A stretch of 29,820 bases of DNA from an uncultured Prevotellaceae bacterium (GTDB lineage: Bacteria > Bacteroidota > Bacteroidia > Bacteroidales > Bacteroidaceae): assembly GCA_937877605.1 (NCBI GenBank), contig CALFJA010000124.1, positions 1-29,820 on the forward strand, in the 5' to 3' direction. Of the stretch, positions 8,338-16,131 are shown piece after piece. Both the position numbers and the translations under genes were made by a program. The notes under the pieces are model-generated. The model was given only the letters and a program-made list of their open reading frames with translations, had not been told where the DNA came from and ran no database searches. The stretch's first letter is position 1; each line of letters begins with the position of its first letter.

Positions 8338-9162
8338 TTATTGATTATTCAAATTTGCCGTCATGGCCTGTATCATGCGGGCGTATATCTGGTTCAACTG
8401 CTCAATCTGCTCGGCCATGCGACGGGTCTGGTCGTTAATCTGGTCGATGGTGCCTATCTGCTGCGATGCACTCTTAAGCTGCAACTCGTAGACCTTGCAG
8501 ATACCTGTGAGGGTGCGGTTGAGGTTTTCCATCTCTTCGCTGTCGGTGGTGAGGCGTGCCGACTGCTCCGACACCTTCTTCAGGGTCTCCGTGAGCGAGT
8601 TGAGCGCCTCGACATAGTTGCCCTGTGCCACCACCAGTTCCGGAGTATTCTCTGCCGACTGTCCCACAATGGCAGGACCGCCGCCGATTACTTGCGGTGC
8701 TGCGGCATCACCCTCGACGGGCGTACCCACGGCTGCGGCAACATTGCCGGTGGCCGGCTGGCCGCCGATAATGATGGTTCCACCGCCCACAACGGCAGGA
8801 GCGGTATGACCGCCAGTGTGAACAGGTTCAACTGCCGTCGGCTCCTCGTCGCCAGGCTCGTAGTCCTCGTCCACATCTTCCTCCTCACCTCTTTCCGACA
8901 GGCTGGTAGGCAAGTCCATGCCGATGGTTGTCTTGTCGAACGGACGGTCGAAAGCAGAGATGAAGAACACGATAACCTCGGTGCCCATACCCAGGAAGAG
9001 CATGAAATTGGCACCCGGCAAGTGTGTCAGCTTAAACAAGGTACCCAGGATCACGATTGAAGCACCCCAGCTGTAGGCGTAGTTGAGGAATGTCTGACCT
9101 GGCACACTATCCATCCACTTCTGCAGACGATAGATGAAATTTATCTTACTGTATTGTGTCAT
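8338..9162 (-). CDS. gldL: Type IX secretion motor protein GldL/PorL
   Basis: GldL (PorL) is the inner-membrane proton-channel partner of GldM. Two membrane helices are clear (about residues 27-46 and 52-71). The second carries a buried glutamate (E62), and membrane glutamates are known to matter for proton-driven rotation in this family. A conserved cytoplasmic coiled region forms the C-terminus (SLTETLKKVSEQSARL through EQLNQIYARMIQAMTANLNN). Between them lies a low-complexity linker of about 80 residues rich in Gly, Ala, Pro and Val, with two similar blocks (VVGGGTIIIGGQP and VIGGGPAIVGQ). The start codon overlaps the gldK stop in an ATGA arrangement, indicating translational coupling. Confidence 0.95.
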   Translation of the reverse strand: MTQYSKINFIYRLQKWMDSVPGQTFLNYAYSWGASIVILGTLFKLTHLPGANFMLFLGMGTEVIVFFISAFDRPFDKTTIGMDLPTSLSERGEEEDVDEDYEPGDEEPTAVEPVHTGGHTAPAVVGGGTIIIGGQPATGNVAAAVGTPVEGDAAAPQVIGGGPAIVGQSAENTPELVVAQGNYVEALNSLTETLKKVSEQSARLTTDSEEMENLNRTLTGICKVYELQLKSASQQIGTIDQINDQTRRMAEQIEQLNQIYARMIQAMTANLNNQ

Positions 9163-10613
9163 TTCTTCTTGCTCTTTTTCTGTTTGTTACTTGCAGTTGT
9201 TGCGAGGCTCCTCACACAGCGGAAACCTATGTAGGACCTAGGCTGGTTCTGGTACTCCCATGTTCTCCACGCAGAGCGTATGTAAGACTCAGGGTCCTTC
9301 CATGAGCCACCGCGCACGCTCTTCTTTTTCAGCCGGTAGGGGTCCTCCTTCGCTGCGTTGTACACCAGCGTTGGGTTAAGGTCGTTCATAGCGTCCACTC
9401 CCGACTCGGTATAGATGGTGGAAGTCCACTCCGCCACATTGCCCGCCATGTCGTACAGGCCGTTGCTGTTGGAGGCATAGATGCCCACCTTGCTGGTAAT
9501 GAGGTTGCCGTCTTCAGTGTAGTTGCCGCGGTCGGGCTTGAAGTTTGCATAGAAACAGCCGTCGCCGTTCTTTACATCCTTGTTCTCCCAGGGGAACTCG
9601 TTCTGCTGTTTGCCACGGGCAGCATACTCCCATTCGGCCTCGGTCGGCAGACGGTAGCGCTGCACATATCGGGCCTCGGCACCGAGTCCCTTGAGCAGGT
9701 AGTCGGTACGCCAGGCGCAGAAAGCATTAGCCTGCTCCCAGGTCACACCGACAACGGGATACTCATTGTAGGCGGCATTGCTGAAATAGTTGCGCAGGTA
9801 GGTCTCGTTCTCCGAGTTGCGGAAGTCGTTCACCCAGCAGGTGGTGTCGGGATAGACATTCACGATGTAGGTGTTGAGGAAATCCCACGGCCCGGAAAGC
9901 GGGCGGTTGATGGTCTCCTGCACGATGCGTCCCTCATCGTCGATGTATGCCGTGTCCTTGGAAATCATCACGACCTCGTCCGGATTGACCACGATGTCGG
10001 TGTTGAGGTTACGCTCCTGCGGTATGATACGGTTCCGGCGCAGTGCTGCTGCGGTGTAGTCGTAGATTTCATACCTGTAGTTAAGCTGGCGATAGTCGAG
10101 CAGGCGCTCGCCGGTCACCGGATTGATGACATAGAGGCTTTCGATGGCTCTCTGCTCGTCTTCGTTCGGCTTGCGGGGTAGCGACTTCTTCCAGTTTACG
10201 CGCGGCTCAACGGGATTACCGTATTTGTCTTCCGTTATCATGTAGGTCTCGTCGCCGGCATACTGCGGGTCGGCAAGGCGTGTGCGGAGGATGCTGTCGC
10301 GAACCCACATGACGAACTGGCGGTACTTCGAGTTGGTCACTTCGGTCTCGTCCATCCAGAATCCCTCCACCGAGATATCCTTCACCGGCATCTCCTTGCC
10401 CCATAGGCTGTCTTGCTGCGCAATGCCCATGCGTACATAGCCCCGGTCAATGCGTGTCATGCCGAACGGTGTCGGCTCGCTGAAGGTTTTGGTTCCCCCA
10501 ACGCCGATTACTTCGCCTCCGCGCCCTGCCGCCGACATCTGCTTGCTGCCAAAACAGCCGGTCAGTGCCACCGACAGGAGTGCGAGGCTGAGTAGTTGAA
10601 TTGCTTTTTTCAT
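9159..10613 (-). CDS. gldK: Type IX secretion lipoprotein GldK/PorK (FGE-sulfatase fold)
   Basis: GldK (PorK) is an outer-membrane lipoprotein that forms the periplasmic ring with GldN. The 484-residue protein has a lipoprotein signal with the cysteine at residue 20 (LLSVALTGC). It continues into a formylglycine-generating-enzyme-like domain with typical blocks (FWMDETEVTNSKYRQFV, RYRLPTEAEWEYAARG, GLYDMAGNVAEWTST, SVRGGSWKDP, YIGFRCVRS). The fold is used structurally here, and members of this family are not thought to be enzymes. The C-terminus is strongly basic (KQKKSKKK). The gene is 24 bases after the PorP gene and overlaps gldL by 4 bases. Confidence 0.96.
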   Translation of the reverse strand: MKKAIQLLSLALLSVALTGCFGSKQMSAAGRGGEVIGVGGTKTFSEPTPFGMTRIDRGYVRMGIAQQDSLWGKEMPVKDISVEGFWMDETEVTNSKYRQFVMWVRDSILRTRLADPQYAGDETYMITEDKYGNPVEPRVNWKKSLPRKPNEDEQRAIESLYVINPVTGERLLDYRQLNYRYEIYDYTAAALRRNRIIPQERNLNTDIVVNPDEVVMISKDTAYIDDEGRIVQETINRPLSGPWDFLNTYIVNVYPDTTCWVNDFRNSENETYLRNYFSNAAYNEYPVVGVTWEQANAFCAWRTDYLLKGLGAEARYVQRYRLPTEAEWEYAARGKQQNEFPWENKDVKNGDGCFYANFKPDRGNYTEDGNLITSKVGIYASNSNGLYDMAGNVAEWTSTIYTESGVDAMNDLNPTLVYNAAKEDPYRLKKKSVRGGSWKDPESYIRSAWRTWEYQNQPRSYIGFRCVRSLATTASNKQKKSKKK

Positions 10614-10637
10614 ATAGTTTCTTTGTGTATTTATTGC

Positions 10638-11576
10638 TTAGAGGAGTCTTACGCTCTGGTGTTTGTTTTTGCCTTTCTTTGCCAGGTTGAGGTCTATCTG
10701 GTAACCGACGAACAATTCGTGGCTCCCGTTGCCGGGATTAAGCGACGAGGTGTAATACTCATAACTGTATCCCACGACGACCCCGTGGTAATTTCCGCCC
10801 ACGAGGAAGGTGATGGAATTGGTCGGACTGTAGGAAAGTCCGCCGTAGAGCATCTTCTCCTCGTGCCTGTAGACCAGCCTGCTAGTGATGTCTCCCCTGT
10901 AATCCACGCCGTCATAACGGACCAGAAAGGAGGGTTGTATTGTTAAGAACGGATTTCTCAGGCGTATATTGTATCCGCCGGTCAAATAATATGTTGCGTC
11001 AATCTTGAGTTCATTGGTCTCACCGAGGGAAATGGTCGGGGCATTGAGATGCTGTCCAGAGATGCCGAGATACCACGGTCCTCGCTGGTAGTAAAGTCCG
11101 AAAGAGAGGTCGAACCCGGAACCGTCGACATCGGTTTTGGAGAAAACGGGGTCGCTGGTGTCCTCAACATCGGCCTTACTGCCGTCGAACTGCTCGCTGA
11201 GCAATCCCAGCTGCACGCCGGCACTGATGGTTCCGCCCAACAGCTTTTGCTTGTAAGCATACTGAAGGGCGAGTTTCTGATGGGTGAACAGACCGATTTG
11301 GTCGTTCATGAGCTGTGCACCCACACCATGACGCTGATTGAAAAGCATCAAAGCCATGTCGCCCGCAAGGTACATCGTACGGGGATTGTGCTCGAAACCG
11401 GCCAGGTCCAGTGCATAGGCACCCGTCAGGTTCAGCTTGTCCTGCTTGCCTGCTGCTGCAGGGTTGAACGAAGGTTCCATGTCAAAGTAGTGGGCAAACG
11501 CCACATCATACTGTGCATGAACCGACAAACAGCCCAGCATGAGCAAGCCTATGATGAGAATTTTAGGTTTTATCAC
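10638..11576 (-). CDS. porP: PorP/SprF family type IX secretion outer-membrane protein
   Basis: This 312-residue protein is the first gene of the gldKLMN operon, the usual place for PorP/SprF. PorP/SprF proteins are outer-membrane barrels that attach to the secretion machinery and anchor certain substrates. The signal peptide (MIKPKILIIGLLMLGCLSVH, cleaved before QYDVAF) and the mature start AHYFDMEPSFNPAAAGK are hallmarks of the family. The protein continues with barrel strands and phrases such as GVGAQLMNDQIGLF. The start is a GTG codon (11576-11574). The next in-frame Met, at residue 13, would remove most of the signal peptide. I could not find a convincing complete promoter upstream, although a small palindrome lies at 11588-11601. 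Confidence 0.92.
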   Translation of the reverse strand: MIKPKILIIGLLMLGCLSVHAQYDVAFAHYFDMEPSFNPAAAGKQDKLNLTGAYALDLAGFEHNPRTMYLAGDMALMLFNQRHGVGAQLMNDQIGLFTHQKLALQYAYKQKLLGGTISAGVQLGLLSEQFDGSKADVEDTSDPVFSKTDVDGSGFDLSFGLYYQRGPWYLGISGQHLNAPTISLGETNELKIDATYYLTGGYNIRLRNPFLTIQPSFLVRYDGVDYRGDITSRLVYRHEEKMLYGGLSYSPTNSITFLVGGNYHGVVVGYSYEYYTSSLNPGNGSHELFVGYQIDLNLAKKGKNKHQSVRLL

Positions 11577-11742
11577 GCTTTTATAACGCAGATTTGTCTG
11601 CTTTATTGCAAATCAACGGTATTTTTCCCGCTGCATAAAAAGATTTCAACGCGCAGGAACATTATATTATTTAGAAATGGGAATTCTGAAAATAACCCAA
11701 AATATTGCTCCCCGTCAGACTGAAAAAAAACTGAGAATCGTA

Positions 11743-11772
11743 TTGATATTTTTCAAAAAGGTGTTATTTTTG
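11743..11772 (+). promoter_or_regulatory. Bacteroidetes promoter for the PreA-like gene
   Basis: A -33 TTG (11743-11745) is followed by a 19-base spacer and a perfect -7 TATTTTTG (11765-11772). The expected transcription start is about 11777, 20-25 bases before ATG 11800. This also supports 11800 as the start codon over the upstream in-frame ATG at 11677, which lies before the promoter. Confidence 0.78.
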
Positions 11773-11799
11773 CGACAATTAAAACCTAACTATTCCATC

Positions 11800-13254
11800 A
11801 TGAGCAAGCTTCACCTGCACGAAGAGGCTGCCAGATGCCTCTTGTGCCATGACGCTCCCTGCAGTAAAGTCTGCCAAAAAGGCAATCCCGGAAGAGCCAT
11901 TCGCGCCCTTCGCTTTAACAACGACATTCTTGCTGCAAAACTCTTTGCCGAATGTAGCGATGCAGAACTTGCCGAAGCCGAGAAAGCCTGTATTCATTAT
12001 GACCGGCCGATTCGCATCGGCGAACTGGCAAAACAAGTGTCGGAAAAGTACAGCCAGCCGGCAGAATTGCCGAGTCTGGCCATCGATTTCTGCGGCATAA
12101 GGTGCGAGAATCCTTTCTTTCTGGCCTCTTCGGCCGTGTGCACGAACTACGAAATGGTGGCTCGTGCCTTCGATGCAGGCTGGGCTGGTGTCTTCTATAA
12201 GACCATCTGCATGCAGGACATCCATGAGGTGTCGCCCAGATTCGATGCGGTAAGCAACGAGGGTGACTCCGATTTCTTCGGATTCCGCAACATGGAGCAA
12301 CTCAGCGAGAACCCGACCCGCATGGACTTCGACATTCTGAAGCGTCTGAAGAAGGACTATCCGTCCAAGATTGTCGTGGCATCTATCATGGGACAGACCG
12401 AGCGGCAGTGGATTATCCTTGCGAAGATGGCCGAGCGTGCCGGTGTGGATGCCATCGAGCTGAACTTCTCCTGTCCCCAAATGCGTCTCACGGGCATGGG
12501 CAGCGATGTGGGACAGAATCCCGAGCTGGTTACATTCTACACCGCCTATGTGAAGAGAAATGTCTCCATTCCGGTCATTCCGAAAATGACTCCCAACATC
12601 ACTCTTATGTCCCGCCCGGCCACGGGAGCCTATTTCGCAGGTGCAGATGCCATCTCCGCCATCAACACTATTAAGAGCGTGACCATGGGCAGCCGTGCGG
12701 CCGTTTCTGAGAAGAAGACCGTCTCGGGCTATTCGGGACGCGCCGTGAAGCCAATAGCCCTGCGTTTCATCCTTGAAATGGCACAGAATCCCGTCATGAA
12801 GAACATCCAACTGAGCGGAATAGGCGGCATTGAGACCTGGCGCGACGCCCTGGAATTCATCCAACTGGGCTGTAGGAATGTACAGGTGTGCACTTCCGTG
12901 ATGCAGTATGGCTACCGCATCATCGACGACTTGGTTGATGGCCTGCAGGGATACATGCTGGAACGCGGTGTGAAGTCGCTCGACGAACTTGTGGGTGAGG
13001 AACTTCCGAACTTCGTAACGCCCCATGACCTTGACCGTAGCACCATGGTCTATCCTAAGTTCGACCACGAGAAGTGCGTCGGTTGCGGACGCTGTTATGT
13101 CTCGTGTATGGATGGTGGCCATCAAGCCATCGAGTTCGACACGGAGAAAAGAGTTCCCCGGCTGCTCGGAAGCCGTTGCGTGGGATGCCACCTCTGCCGA
13201 CTGGTATGCCCGGCTCAGGCCATCGGCGTGACGAAACGCGTACCAAAGAAGTAG
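11800..13254 (+). CDS. preA: PreA-like dihydropyrimidine dehydrogenase subunit with N-terminal Fe-S segment
   Basis: This 484-residue protein matches PreA, the FMN and 4Fe-4S subunit that reduces uracil and thymine. An N-terminal segment (residues 1-90) has one CLLCHDAPCSKVC cluster motif (Cys 13, 16, 21, 25), like the adaptor domain usually found in the partner PreT. A dihydroorotate-dehydrogenase-like TIM barrel follows (ELNFSCPQM, PKMTPNIT, SGYSGRAVKPIALRF, GIGGIETW). Two 4Fe-4S motifs close the protein (CVGCGRCYVSC and CVGCHLCRLVC). No PreT gene is adjacent. In mammalian dihydropyrimidine dehydrogenase the active-site loop holds a catalytic Cys (C671, in GLACGQ as I recall it), but here it reads GMGSDVGQ. 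The E. coli PreA loop looks similar from memory, so this alone does not exclude activity. The start at 11800 is set by the promoter. Confidence 0.82.
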   Translation: MSKLHLHEEAARCLLCHDAPCSKVCQKGNPGRAIRALRFNNDILAAKLFAECSDAELAEAEKACIHYDRPIRIGELAKQVSEKYSQPAELPSLAIDFCGIRCENPFFLASSAVCTNYEMVARAFDAGWAGVFYKTICMQDIHEVSPRFDAVSNEGDSDFFGFRNMEQLSENPTRMDFDILKRLKKDYPSKIVVASIMGQTERQWIILAKMAERAGVDAIELNFSCPQMRLTGMGSDVGQNPELVTFYTAYVKRNVSIPVIPKMTPNITLMSRPATGAYFAGADAISAINTIKSVTMGSRAAVSEKKTVSGYSGRAVKPIALRFILEMAQNPVMKNIQLSGIGGIETWRDALEFIQLGCRNVQVCTSVMQYGYRIIDDLVDGLQGYMLERGVKSLDELVGEELPNFVTPHDLDRSTMVYPKFDHEKCVGCGRCYVSCMDGGHQAIEFDTEKRVPRLLGSRCVGCHLCRLVCPAQAIGVTKRVPKK

Positions 13255-13417
13255 TTTTTTACCCCATAGACATGGCGGGTGAGGCAACCGGAAGATTGTT
13301 TCGCCCGCTGCCGTTTTGGCGCTGAGCAGAAACGGGCAGACGATTTTTCCGTAAAAAAGTGCATCGAATAGGAAAAAGTTTGTACTTTTACCACGATAAC
13401 TAATCAAATTTTACATT

Positions 13418-13978
13418 ATGGCATTAATTATTCTTATCGGTTTAGTGGTAGTTATCGGAGGATATTTCGTTGCTACCCAGCGTAGTTTAGTCAGTCTGGA
13501 CGAGTTGTGCAAGAATGCGCTCAGTCAGATAGAAGTTCAGCTGAATTCCCGTTGGGACGCTGTGCTGGCTTTGGCCAAGACGGCTGCCCAATATGCAAAA
13601 CACGAGTCGGAAACGCTCGTTGAGGTAATCCAGCAGCGTCGTGGCGAGCAAATCAACACCCCGGAAGCCATCAACGACCAATCGAGTGCGCTGAACCAGG
13701 TGATGGGGCGCCTGATTGCCATCGGCGAGGCCTATCCCGACCTGAAAGCCGCCGACCTGTACAAGGAGACCATGGACGGCGTAAAGCAGTATGAGGAGAA
13801 TGTGCGCATGTCCCGTATGATCTACAACGACACCGCCACCAAGATGAACCGCATGGTACGCCAGTGGCCTTCGTCCATTGTTGCCTCGCTTTTGCACTTT
13901 GTTGAAAAAGCATATCTTAAGGTCGACGAGGAACAAAAGAAATCATATCCAAACTTAGATGATGCATTCAAGAAGTAG
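13418..13978 (+). CDS. LemA family protein
   Basis: This 186-residue LemA-family protein has a single N-terminal membrane helix (residues 3-20, LIILIGLVVVIGGYFVATQR). A cytoplasmic or extracytoplasmic helical domain follows, with the family signature ALSQIEVQLNSRWDAVLALA and a later EENVRMSRMIYND stretch. The biochemical function of LemA is unknown. In many bacteria it is encoded beside a DUF2207 protein, as here: the next gene starts 20 bases before this one stops. A TACTTTTA box at 13383-13390 is close to the -7 consensus and could serve as its promoter, but the -33 region is weak. Confidence 0.92.
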   Translation: MALIILIGLVVVIGGYFVATQRSLVSLDELCKNALSQIEVQLNSRWDAVLALAKTAAQYAKHESETLVEVIQQRRGEQINTPEAINDQSSALNQVMGRLIAIGEAYPDLKAADLYKETMDGVKQYEENVRMSRMIYNDTATKMNRMVRQWPSSIVASLLHFVEKAYLKVDEEQKKSYPNLDDAFKK

Positions 13979-15593
13979 GTTGCTTCCGTTATTGTTCCTG
14001 CTGCTGCCCCTTTGCGCTGCGGCTTCTCCCAAACTGGACAGCCTGAAGATTCGGGTTGTGCTGGAATCCAACGGCGATGCCAGGATTACAGAAACCCGAC
14101 AGATGCGGGTCGATGACGAAGGAACGGAATGCTACATTGTCATCGGCAACCTGACCGACAGCGAGGTAACCGATTTGCAGGTGACAGACGAAACGAACCT
14201 GAACTATTTCAACACGGGTTCGTGGGACATCGACAAGTCACGCAGCTGGAAGACGGGCAAGTGTGGCATCGTAACCAAGAGCAACGGCTATGAACTCTGC
14301 TGGGGACTAGGACAGCCCGGCAACCGGACTTACACCACAAATTATACTGTTACGAACCTTCTGAAGGGCTATCCCGATGCCGATGGGTTCAACTATATGT
14401 TCGTGGCAAAGGACCTCAAGCCGGCTCCCGCCTATGTAAGGCTCACCATTGAATCGTCCGACACCCTCCGCTTCCATCAGGGAAACAGCGGAATCTGGGG
14501 ATTTCGCTACCGCGGTTCCGTACTCTTCGAGGGTGACAGCATCATCGTGGCAGAGACATCGCAACCCTTTGAAAGCGGCAGTGCCATGATAGTCATGTGC
14601 CGGTTCCAGAAGGGGATGTTCTCACCGGCTGTCCAGGGAAGCGGAACTTTCGAGCAGTTGAAGGCCCGTGCCTTTGAAGGCAGCGACTACGAGTCGGCCG
14701 ACGACGATTCACTCGATTTTCTAGCAGGCTTGCTCACCGCATGGTTCATGGCCGTTGGGGCGGCACTGCCTTTCATCCCGTCTTACTTAACCAAGCGAAG
14801 TCTGCGCAAGAAGGTCAACAAAAATCTCATGTGGTACCGTGACATACCCATGAACGGCGACCTGCACGAGGCCAACAAGGCCATGAATGCGCTGAAGTAT
14901 GTGGGCAACGACTACAACAACTTACTCTCGGCAAGCATTCTGAAACTCATCAACCTGGGTGCCATCAGCATTGAAAAGCAATACGACCAGAAAGGAAAAC
15001 TGCGCAGCAACTTCGTCATTCACGAGCTGCCTGAAAGCAAGGAAGTGACCGAACTGCTCCGAAAGCTGCACCAGATATTCAAAGAAGCAGCCGGCAGCGA
15101 CACCGTTCTGGAACCAAGCGAGTTGCGCCATTACATGGACAGCACCGCCCGTGAGAGCGAGACGGAGGACTTTGTGGAGACACTGCACCAAGGCCATCCT
15201 GCCTCTTACTACAAATACCGCCTCAATGAGTTGCGGGACATGTATGGACTGAAGAAGTTTCTCGAAGAATTCTCCCTGCTCAACGAGCGCCATGTGCAGG
15301 AAGTCGCCCTGTGGAAGGACTACATGGTGTGGGCAACACTGTTCGGCATAGCCGACCAGGTGATTAAAGACATGAAGAAGATCAACCCAGAATACTTCAA
15401 CATGGATGCCATTGCCAACCAGATGGCCGACGACGTGACACTGCCAATGATTTATGCCACGATGCACCACGGCACCGACAGAGTGTCGTCACGACTGGCT
15501 GCCGAAGCAGCTGCAGCCGGCGGAGGAGGCTCTTCGTCGTGGGGTGGCGGAGGAGGCTTCTCCGGTGGAGGCTCGGGCGGAGGCGTCCGATAG
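13959..15593 (+). CDS. DUF2207 family membrane protein with glycine-rich tail
   Basis: This 544-residue protein starts with a signal peptide (residues 1-22, ending AAAS). An N-terminal DUF2207-type beta domain follows (KLDSLKIRVVLESNGDARITETRQM). A membrane segment comes next (about residues 250-275, FLAGLLTAWFMAVGAALPF), with a cytoplasmic region beyond it (LHEANKAMNALKYVGNDYNNLLSASILKLINLGAI). The tail is rich in Gly and Ser (GGGGSSSWGGGGGFSGGGSG), a hallmark of the family. The protein lacks the usual second membrane hairpin as far as I can see. The gene overlaps lemA by 20 bases, so the two are probably translated in a coupled way. Function is unknown. A second in-frame Met is immediately after the first. 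Confidence 0.88.
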   Translation: MMHSRSRLLPLLFLLLPLCAAASPKLDSLKIRVVLESNGDARITETRQMRVDDEGTECYIVIGNLTDSEVTDLQVTDETNLNYFNTGSWDIDKSRSWKTGKCGIVTKSNGYELCWGLGQPGNRTYTTNYTVTNLLKGYPDADGFNYMFVAKDLKPAPAYVRLTIESSDTLRFHQGNSGIWGFRYRGSVLFEGDSIIVAETSQPFESGSAMIVMCRFQKGMFSPAVQGSGTFEQLKARAFEGSDYESADDDSLDFLAGLLTAWFMAVGAALPFIPSYLTKRSLRKKVNKNLMWYRDIPMNGDLHEANKAMNALKYVGNDYNNLLSASILKLINLGAISIEKQYDQKGKLRSNFVIHELPESKEVTELLRKLHQIFKEAAGSDTVLEPSELRHYMDSTARESETEDFVETLHQGHPASYYKYRLNELRDMYGLKKFLEEFSLLNERHVQEVALWKDYMVWATLFGIADQVIKDMKKINPEYFNMDAIANQMADDVTLPMIYATMHHGTDRVSSRLAAEAAAAGGGGSSSWGGGGGFSGGGSGGGVR

Positions 15594-15609
15594 AACAAAT
15601 GCCCATTAG

Positions 15610-15645
15610 AAAAGCGATGTCTGCACGACATCGCTTTTTTCTTTG
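15610..15645 (+). terminator. Intrinsic terminator after the DUF2207 gene
   Basis: Perfect 12-bp arms AAAAGCGATGTC (15610-15621) and GACATCGCTTTT (15627-15638) enclose a 5-base loop and run into a T-rich tail. Together with lemA and the DUF2207 gene it defines the end of a two-gene unit. Confidence 0.92.
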
Positions 15646-15781
15646 TCCGCCACCCCTGCCCTACGGCATGGGTTGTCATCTTCTGAAGGGAGCCCACCTT
15701 AAAAAGAGAAAAGGAGAAGAAGGACACAATTGTCCCTCATCTCCTCGTTGTTCACAAGTGAATATGCTATAGCCTTCCGAC

Positions 15782-16003
15782 TTAATACTCGTCCTCGTTG
15801 AAGAGGAAGTCCTCTTTTGTCGGGTAGTCGGGCCAGATGTCTTCTATACTGTCGTAGACATCGCCTTCGTCTTCTATTTCCTGCAGGTTCTCTAAAACCT
15901 CCAAAGGTGCGCCGGAACGGATGGCATAGTCAATGAGTTCCTCTTTTGTTGCAGGCCAGGGCGCATCTTCCAGTTTTGATGCAAGTTCGAGTGTCCAATA
16001 CAT
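15782..16003 (-). CDS. DUF2795 family small acidic protein
   Basis: This 73-residue acidic protein (MYWTLELASKLEDAPWPATK to the C-terminal NEDEY) is one I recognise as the strongly conserved DUF2795 family of Bacteroidetes. It has no signal peptide and no membrane segment, so it is probably cytoplasmic. Conserved blocks such as EELIDYAIRSGAPLEV and DSIEDIWPDYP are intact. Function is unknown. A near-perfect promoter sits 34-63 bases upstream, which suggests a separately and actively transcribed gene. Its high sequence conservation for so short a protein suggests binding to a conserved partner, but this is inference. Confidence 0.9.
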   Translation of the reverse strand: MYWTLELASKLEDAPWPATKEELIDYAIRSGAPLEVLENLQEIEDEGDVYDSIEDIWPDYPTKEDFLFNEDEY

Positions 16004-16036
16004 ATATATTAGATGTTTAAGGGTTTATTTCTTGCG

Positions 16037-16066
16037 CAAAAGTAATATTTTTTCATATACCTGCAA
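16037..16066 (-). promoter_or_regulatory. Bacteroidetes promoter for the DUF2795 gene
   Basis: On the minus strand, TTG (16066-16064), a 19-base spacer and a perfect -7 TACTTTTG (16044-16037) lie upstream of the start codon at 16003. Confidence 0.78.
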
Positions 16067-16131
16067 GAAATATAATATATTTTTTATCCCAATCTTTCAT
16101 TGCATGGATTATTTCCCTGTCCAAGGGTGCT

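Noticed and set aside
6745..9060. A 771-residue open frame on the plus strand
   Set aside because: It lies antisense to gldM and gldL, which have clear family features. The translation is rich in His, Gly and Val without recognisable domains. It is the mirror of a GC-biased third position.
11677..11799. N-terminal extension of the PreA-like protein from ATG 11677
   Set aside because: It spans the promoter at 11743-11772 and encodes a sequence unlike the family N-terminus.
13258..13345. Imperfect hairpin CTGCCGTTT with AAACGGGCAG after the PreA-like gene, as a terminator
   Set aside because: The stem has a bulge and is not followed by a T run. I list only its 11-base match to the repeat cluster near 17892.
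11779..13407. A 542-residue minus-strand frame
   Set aside because: It is antisense to the PreA-like gene, which has a promoter and iron-sulfur motifs. The antisense product has no recognisable domain.
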